Assembly: GCA_016946835.1 (NCBI GenBank)
Contig: JACVTC010000009.1
Location: 1,958,501-2,022,500 of the forward strand
Source of the DNA: Neocallimastix lanati (nom. inval.)
Lineage: Eukaryota > Neocallimastigomycota > Neocallimastigomycetes > Neocallimastigales > Neocallimastigaceae
DNA: 64,000 bases
Reading direction: 5' to 3'
Shown here: positions 56,678 to 64,000 of the stretch, in pieces
Layout of the letters: every line of letters starts with the position of its first letter
How positions within the stretch are numbered: the first letter of the stretch is position 1
Program-made: the position numbers and the translations under genes
Notes under the pieces: generated by a model
What the model saw: the letters and a program-made list of their open reading frames with translations, nothing else
The model's database searches: none
Told to the model about the DNA's origin: nothing

Positions 56678-59600
56678 ATAATTACCTTCTTTTTTTTTTT
56701 TTTTTAAAAAAAAATTTATTTTGTTGTATTTTTATTTATAATAGTTTTGTATATTTAATTTATTAAATATTATTTTTATATATAAACAAAGACTTATCCT
56801 TCAAGAAAATCACTTTACAATAGTCAAGGTTATACTGGTCAACTTTCTTCACCAAAGAATTACAGTTCTAACGTTCCTTCTTATGAAACTCAAAAGTCAA
56901 AAGTTTCAATTTCTGCCTATAATTTAATTCCAAAATCTTTGTTAAATGATGATACAAAAAAGCCAAATCAACCAACCAAAGATAATAAACAAAATAGTGC
57001 TCAGAATACAACTACTGCTAATAAGAGAAATAGTATTGGTCAATATCCAATCGCTAAAACTGGTCACAATAAAAGAAGTTCAGTTTCATTTGAAAATAGA
57101 AGAAGATCTCAAAGTCATCCAACTAAATCAAAAACTGATAATATACCTCAAAAACCAAAACTTGGTGTTATTGGTACATATAAATAATTTGAATTATAGT
57201 TCAATTTTTCTTTTCATATTAGTTATGACTTTATTAATCTTTTTTTTTTTTTTTTTTTAAAAAAAAATAAATAATAATTTATATATAAATTTAAATTTTA
57301 AATTTAAATAATTTTTAATGTAATATTTTATTATATTTTAGGTGTTTTATCTGCCAAGAAATCATTAAATGAATTTTCAAAGAGAAGTTCAAGAATTCTT
57401 AATCAACAAACTGAAGAAATTAACAATTTAAAGGCTAGAATTCAAGTAATATATTCATCAATATTAATATTATATAATAATAAAAATGTCAATAATAATA
57501 ATTTTTATTTTAATAAATTATTACTTCTATTATTAACATGTTTAAAATTTTATAAACTATAAATAGGAATTAACTTCTGATCAAGAAATCATAAGAAAAT
57601 TAAATGAAGATTCTAATGAAGTAATTATTTTATATGTTTCAAAATATATATATATATATATATAATAACTTAGAAAATAACTATTGTTATAATTAAATAA
57701 TAATATTAATTTAATAAAATAGGATAAATTACTTAAATTCAGTGATAAATATTTATCACCACTATTAAGTAAAATGGAAATTTACTTAATGAAATTCACT
57801 TCAGAATATAATGCAATGATTAAATCAAATGATGAATTTCTTGATTCTCAACACAATAGAAATGAATGTCTTGTTGAATTAGCTGCTAACTTAAATAGTC
57901 AACTTCACGTAAGTTTAAAAATTTATTTAGCCACAAATATTGTTTAATGAGTATAAATAATAATAATAATAATAGTAAGACTTCATATATTCATAATTTT
58001 ATTTTCATAATTTTTTTTTTTAAAAAAAAATTCTGTAATACATTATAAATAGAATTTCATTGAAGATTTTGAATGTGATAGATTTGATGAAAGATCTTAT
58101 AATGAAAAGAGGAATCAAGTTGATGTTATTGCTAATACTACTTCTAGATTAAATGGTCAACTTGCTGTAAGATAATTATAACATTATTTATATACCTGTT
58201 TTAAAAATTTTAAATCAAAGAAAATGAATTTAAATTATAATCAAAATATTTATATAATTTTAACAGAGAGTTGTTTTACAATTAGATGATTACATTGATT
58301 CACCAAACTTCCAAAAGGATAATATGACAAATTCTATTCAATCCTTAAGTCTTATTTTACAACAATTGAACGTAAATATTAATTTAAATATTATATGTAA
58401 ATATAAATGATTTATTAAAGTATGAAATTAAATAAATTAATATATATATATTAATTATAAAATTTAAAGAGAGCTGCTGTTAATGTTAATCAAAAAGTTA
58501 ATGAATATGAAAATGCAATTCAACAAAGGGATGATGCTCAAAATTCAAAGGAAATTGAAATTGAAAATTTAAAGAACCAAATCAGAGAATTAACTAATGC
58601 TTTAGAACAAAGACCATTGGTCAATGAATTAGAAATTCAAAATAGAGAATTAGTAATAAATGTTTTTTTTTTTTAATATGAAAATAAAATTTTATTTAAA
58701 TTTAAATTACAAATTATTAAAGTTTTATTAATATATAATCTTAATACTAATACTAATAATAATAATAATATTAAAAGCGTACCAAGGAAGAATCAAACTT
58801 GAAGATTCCAGATGTTTCTAATGATATTTTAGAAAAATATAAACGCGATTTAGTTTCATTAAATCATAATTTAGCTGTAAATAAAATATTTAAGAAAAAA
58901 AAAATTGAAATTTATTAATATTGCAAATATATTATCATTATAAATATTTAATTAAAAATGGTAAAACTAATAAGTATATAATTATTTATGATATAGAATG
59001 TTACTTTATTATTTGATACTCAAATTAAGCACAAAAGTGGAATAATGAAGAACCAAGAACAAAAAATCAATGATTTAACTGAACTTTCTTCAAGATTAAA
59101 TACTCAATTAGCTGTACGAAAGCATTATAATTAACAATACTTTCAAAAAAAAAATTTATATAAGAATAAAGATTTTTATTAATTTAATTATTTTTTTTTT
59201 TCATCAATATATTTGAATATTAAATTATTGTAATTTAAATAGAACCTTACACTCTTATTTGATTCAGAAATTAATCTTAAAAATAAAATTATTAAGGAAA
59301 AAGAATCACAAATTGAAAAATTAAGAAAAACAGCAGCTGAATTAAATTCTAACCTTTCAATCCTTACCCTTTTAACCAATGAAAAAGATATTAGTAACAA
59401 GAGAACTGTTAATAATTTAATGGAAACAATTTCTAATTTACAAAGTAAATGGGCTACTATTAACAGTAACTTATTGGTAAATAATAATAATAATATATAT
59501 ATTTTTTTTAAATTATTAAATAAATATATATATAATATATATAATAATATATATATATTTATTTTATGTTTGTTTTAATTAACAAATTTAATAATTTTAG

Positions 59601-60608
59601 ACTTTAACTTCCCATGTTAATGATCAATTAAGAAGTAAAAATGAGGAAATTCGCTTAAATAGACAAGATGCGGTTTACTTCCGTGACTTTACTCATCAAA
59701 TTTACAATCAAATGATGGATTATGTTGGTGATTTCCTTCAAAGAATTTGGAATAAAAATCATGAAAATGAACTTTTAATTGAAAAAAATAAAGAATTAAT
59801 TGCATACTGCTCTGACTTAAATAGTAGAGTTGCTGTAAGTATATTATTAAAATAATAATAATAATAATAATTAAAAAATAGTAATAAAATAATATATGGT
59901 TTACAAATAAATATGAAATAGTATTTGTATCATTATTATTATCTCTATTATTATTTCTATTATTATTTATACTATTATTATTATTAATAATGTTTGAACA
60001 AAACATAATTATAAATTAATATATATATTTTTCCTTTAAATTAGAAATTTACTCTTGAAATAAATGATCTTCAAAATGAAAATATGATCCTTATTGGCAA
60101 GTTAATTAATGGAAATACTATTTCAGAAGAACCAGTTGTTCGAGAAGTACCAATTAATCGTGAAGTTGTTCGTGAAGTTATTCGTGAGGTTCCAGTTCCA
60201 ATTACTATTTCGTCAGTTGATGATTCAAAGGTCGAATACTATAAGAAAATGGCAGTTGATCTTAACAATAGAGTTGCTGTATGTATTTTATTAATATGGT
60301 AATAATTTTATCTTCAAATAAAATTAATTATTTTTATTAAATATGTTATTGTGAAAAATATATATTGTTATAATTTAATATATAGATGCTTTCTTTAGAT
60401 ATTGATTCTCTTAAAGTTAAAAAGTATGATAATAAAGATGAATCAAATGTTGATTTCTACAAAAATCAAGCCGTTTCCTTAAATTCAAATTTAGCTGTAA
60501 GTATATAATATAATATAATATAATATAATATAATATAATATAATATAATATAATATAATATAAAACGTATATATCAAGATATAATATATTAATCAAAAAT
60601 GAAATAAA

Positions 60609-60655
<47 letters not shown>

Positions 60656-61554
60656 GGTTTAAATATTTAAATTATAATAGAAATTAACGTTAGAACTTAA
60701 TGATTTCAAGAACAAAGTATTACTCAAGAAGGATAAAGAAATTAAGAATTCTAATGATAAAATTGAATATTACCAAAGAATGGCTGCAAACTTAAATACC
60801 AGATTAGCTGTACATTGATATAATTGATATATATATATTTAAATTATATTTATATATAATAAAGTAATCTTTTGAAGTTAAAACTTTTTATTAATTTTAT
60901 TATAATAATACTACTAAAAATAATAATAATAAATAGGTTTTAAGTTTAGAAATGAATGAGGTTAATAAACCAAGAAATAATGATGAAATTACTGATTCAG
61001 AAAGATATGAATACTATCAAAGTTTAGTTCTTGACTTAAACTCTAAGATTTCTGTAAATATAATATATATATATATTATATTTTAAATTTTTAAATTGAT
61101 TGATATTAATAATTCAATAAATAAATATATAAATAGGAATTACTTGTTGAAAATGAAGAATTAAAAACTAATGTAATTTCACAAGAAAGAAGTGTTCCAG
61201 AAGTTGTTAATACAATTGTTTACGAAGATCAAAGTAAAATTGATTACTTCCGTGATCTTGCTGTTGATTTGAATAGTAGATTAGCTGTAAATATTTTAAA
61301 TTTTTATTTAAATATATTTATTAAAATATTAAAATTAAACATTTTTCAGAAAATATTAACTTTAGATTATTATATATAATTATATAGAAATTATCATTAG
61401 AGTTTAATGAAAGACCAAAGAATGTTGAATCTGGAAGTTACAATAATGAATATATTCAAAAACTTCAAAATCAAGTTGTTGATCTTAACCAAAGATTATC
61501 TGTAATATATAATTAATATAGTTAATAATAATAAATAAATAAATAAATAAATAA

Positions 61555-61593
<39 letters not shown>

Positions 61594-63095
61594 CATAAAA
61601 TTTAAATATTAAATATCAATATTTAAACTATATAAATTAATGTTATTAATTAACAATTATATTATTAAAAATAATAGGTTTTAACCTTAAATAGTAATGA
61701 TGAAATTAATAACTTAAAGAAAGAACTTGCTGAAAAAGAACAAGGTAACTTCAAGAACAAGGTTGTTGATCTTAACCAAAAATTAGCTGTAAGTAAAAAT
61801 GTTTTATATTATCATATAATATTATATAATGATATATATATATATATAAATAAAAATAAAAAAAAAAAAAAAAAAGTAATGAATTAATAAATATTTAAAT
61901 ATAATATATATTTAAATAGATTTTAACCTTAAACAGTAATGAAGAAATTAACAACTTAAAGAAACAACTTGCACAAAAAGAACAAAATAACTTTAAAAGC
62001 AGAGTCGTTGATCTTAACCAAAAATTAGCTGTAAATTAATTTAATAAATAAAAATTTAATAGTAATCACTTAAAAATTATATATAAATATATAATTAATA
62101 TATAATTAAAATATTATAAATATAGGTCTTAACCTTAAATGATAATGAAATTATAAGCAATTTGAAAAAAGAACTTGCTCAAAAAGAACAAGGAGACTTT
62201 AAGAACAAGGTTGTTGATCTCAATCAAAACTTAGCTGTAAGTTAAAAATATAAAATAAAGGAATTGAAAGAACTATAAAATAATAATGATAAAAGTAATT
62301 AATAATATATATATTTAAATTTTAAATAAAATTTTATATAAATTAGGTTTTAACATTAAATAGTAATGAAGAAATTAACAATTTAAAGAAGGAACTTGCT
62401 CAAAGAGAACAAGGTAGCTTTAAGAACAAAGTTATCGATCTCAACCAAAGATTAGCTGTAAGAAGAATAAAATATTTAAAAGAAAAGATAAAATAATAAT
62501 CAAATATAGACATTATATTTAATAATATTCATATATATTAAATTTGAAAAATTTAGGTCTTAACCTTAAACAGTAACGAAGAAATTAACAACTTAAAGAA
62601 AGAACTTATTCAAAAGGAACAAGGTGGATTTAAGAACAAGGTTGTTGATCTTAACCAAAGATTAGCTGTAAGTTAATAAATATTAATATAATTAAAATAT
62701 TAAAATATATAGATTTTTGTAAAGAATAAACATAAGATATAATATTTTTATATATAATTCGTGGGATAATAAAATGTATATATGATTTAAATATATGTTA
62801 ATATAGGTTTTAACCTTAAATAGTAATGATGAAATTAACCAATTAAAGAAACAAATTGTTCAAAAGGATTCTGAAATTGATAATTATCGTAACAAATTAG
62901 CAGTCATGAATCGTCAAATTATTGTATATATATTTTTAAAAATTAATAATTATATAATAATTAAAGAATTTATTAAATAAATAAAAAATTTTCTAATTAA
63001 TTAATTATAATTTAGGATTTGACATATAATTCAAACTTAGAAAAGCAACAACAATATAATTCTGTAAATATTAAAATTAAATAAATAATATTAAA

Positions 63096-63135
<40 letters not shown>

Positions 63136-63190
63136 TTGAATGATTTTTATTAATTTATATTTATTTATTAATAAAATTATAATTAAATAA

Positions 63191-63235
<45 letters not shown>

Positions 63236-63904
63236 TAGAATGCCAATATTATTCAAGATAGAAGCATTGAAGTTAATAATAATAATAATTTTGAAGCTGT
63301 AATTAATGAAAAAGATTTAATCATTAAACAATTACAAGCTCAATTAGCACAAATGAATGTCCAATCTCAAAATACTAATTCCGCTTTATTAGTTGAATTA
63401 GAAAATGAAAAAAGAAAAAATCAAGAATTAAATCAAACCCTTAATAATATGCGTAGTGAAATGAATTCTATAACTGACTATTTAAAGGAAACTGCTGCTG
63501 CTGCCGCTTCCATAAAATCATTACCAAATACTAATAATACAAGTAACCCTTCAATAAACGAAGAAATTATATCTATTGTTGAATATTTAAAGGAAACTAA
63601 GCAATGTTTAGAAGATTATCAAAAATCTAGTACTGAAGAAATTAATTCTCTTGTTGATTATTTAAAGGAAACAAAACAATGTGTAGAAGATTATCAAAAA
63701 TCTAGTACTGAAGAAATTAGTTCACTTTCTGATTATTTAAAAGACACTATTCATATGGCCGAAGAATACAAAATTTTAAATAAATTAAATAATCAAGAAT
63801 ATGAATTAGACAATGGAATTATTGAAGCGTATGAAAAATATGATAGTGATGAAAAAAAATATGATAGTGAAGAAACTGTTGATAATCAACAAATTGATTA
63901 TTAA
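56360..63904 (+). CDS. Large coiled-coil protein made of exon-sized repeats, 26 exons, 1441 aa
   Basis: Exons: 56360-56632, 56792-57173, 57342-57445, 57567-57620, 57723-57908, 58053-58166, 58267-58371, 58470-58652, 58778-58876, 58997-59113, 59243-59476, 59601-59834, 60045-60278, 60386-60496, 60681-60809, 60937-61053, 61137-61286, 61388-61501, 61678-61788, 61920-62030, 62126-62236, 62347-62457, 62557-62667, 62807-62923, 63016-63063, 63239-63904; 1442 codons with TAA. Residues 1-220 are a basic, Ser/Tyr/Asn-rich head. The rest is coiled coil. From exon 6 on, most exons begin like 'VLTLNSNEEI' and end 'VVDLNQKLA', each bounded by phase-0 introns; exons 19-23 are each 37 codons. The last exon holds three 'DYLKETKQC' repeats and an acidic tail. 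I do not know the family; a structural role (cytoskeleton, spindle or basal body) is only a guess. Exon 13 has 'VVREVPINREVV' repeats. Confidence 0.88.
61678..62667 (+). repeat. Tandem exon array: five 111-nt repeat exons with introns
   Basis: Exons 19-23 of the coiled-coil gene (61678, 61920, 62126, 62347, 62557; 111 nt each) are highly similar in DNA and protein, sharing 'TTAACCTTAAA' starts and 'GATCTTAACCAAA' ends. The introns between them differ in sequence and length, so the exons are conserved while the introns have drifted. Confidence 0.93.
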
Positions 63905-64000
63905 AATAAAAAAAAAATAAAAACTAAAAACTAAAATAATAATAATATACTAAACAAAATTTTCATAAAATATATAATTTAAGGACTTTTTATTAAAAAA
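63905..64000. other. 3' flank of the coiled-coil gene
   Basis: A-rich 3' UTR-like sequence to the window end. 'aataaa'-like strings are present but not distinctive. Confidence 0.4.

Overview
The window looks like nuclear DNA of an anaerobic gut chytrid (Neocallimastigomycota; genus not determinable). This is an inference. It rests on extreme A+T content, homopolymer runs of 40-50 bases, short AT-rich GT...AG introns, and a gene mix of secreted pectin lyase, ankyrin proteins, fungal GPI-anchor and purine enzymes and bacterial-looking single-exon genes. No rRNA gene, convincing tRNA gene or CRISPR array was found.

Layout. 0.47-2.86 kb (-): six-exon coilin-like gene with a long Ser/Asp repeat. 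5.1-7.9 kb (+): eight-exon MATE transporter. 8.8-9.3 kb (-): small basic protein. 9.95-10.69 kb: two unrelated tandem-repeat blocks. 10.7-12.3 kb (-): single-exon phospholipase-D-like protein with a bacterial-type zinc-ribbon array. 14.3-17.7 kb (-): eleven-exon GPI mannosyltransferase 4 (SMP3/PIGZ). 17.7-21.4 kb: simple AT-rich DNA. 21.4-22.9 kb (-): single-exon secreted pectate lyase. 23.9-24.8 kb (+): MULE-type transposase relic. 26.7-27.0 kb: 52-bp minisatellite. 27.4-28.0 kb (+): small two-exon gene. 29.5-30.1 kb: mobile-element debris ending in a perfect hairpin. 30.7-32.3 kb (+): three-exon PRPP synthetase. 33.8-40.5 kb (-): three tandem ankyrin genes, the third gutted. 41.1-42.3 kb (+): broken chitin-binding secreted-protein gene. 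42.95-43.43 kb: AAAAT array plus the same 52-bp minisatellite. 44.1-46.2 kb (+): three-exon GMP synthase. 46.8-51.6 kb: relic zone with two LINE 3' ends flanking a frameshifted viral-type D5 primase-helicase. 51.6-56.3 kb: repeats only. 56.4-63.9 kb (+): 26-exon coiled-coil gene in which most exons are one copy of a repeated protein unit.

All spliced gene models were built by hand from GT/AG junctions and reading-frame continuity; each closes exactly in frame with no internal stop. About 52 introns lie in seven genes, while the phospholipase-D-like, pectate lyase, ankyrin and small basic genes have none. The intronless state of the first two, with bacterial-type domains, fits horizontal acquisition. 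PRPP synthetase and GMP synthase both serve purine nucleotide synthesis (PRPP supply and XMP to GMP). They share a codon style unlike their neighbours, and each has a long T tract upstream, consistent with high expression. The 46.8-51.6 kb zone is the most unusual: degraded, relatively GC-richer sequence including a large-DNA-virus-like helicase remnant.
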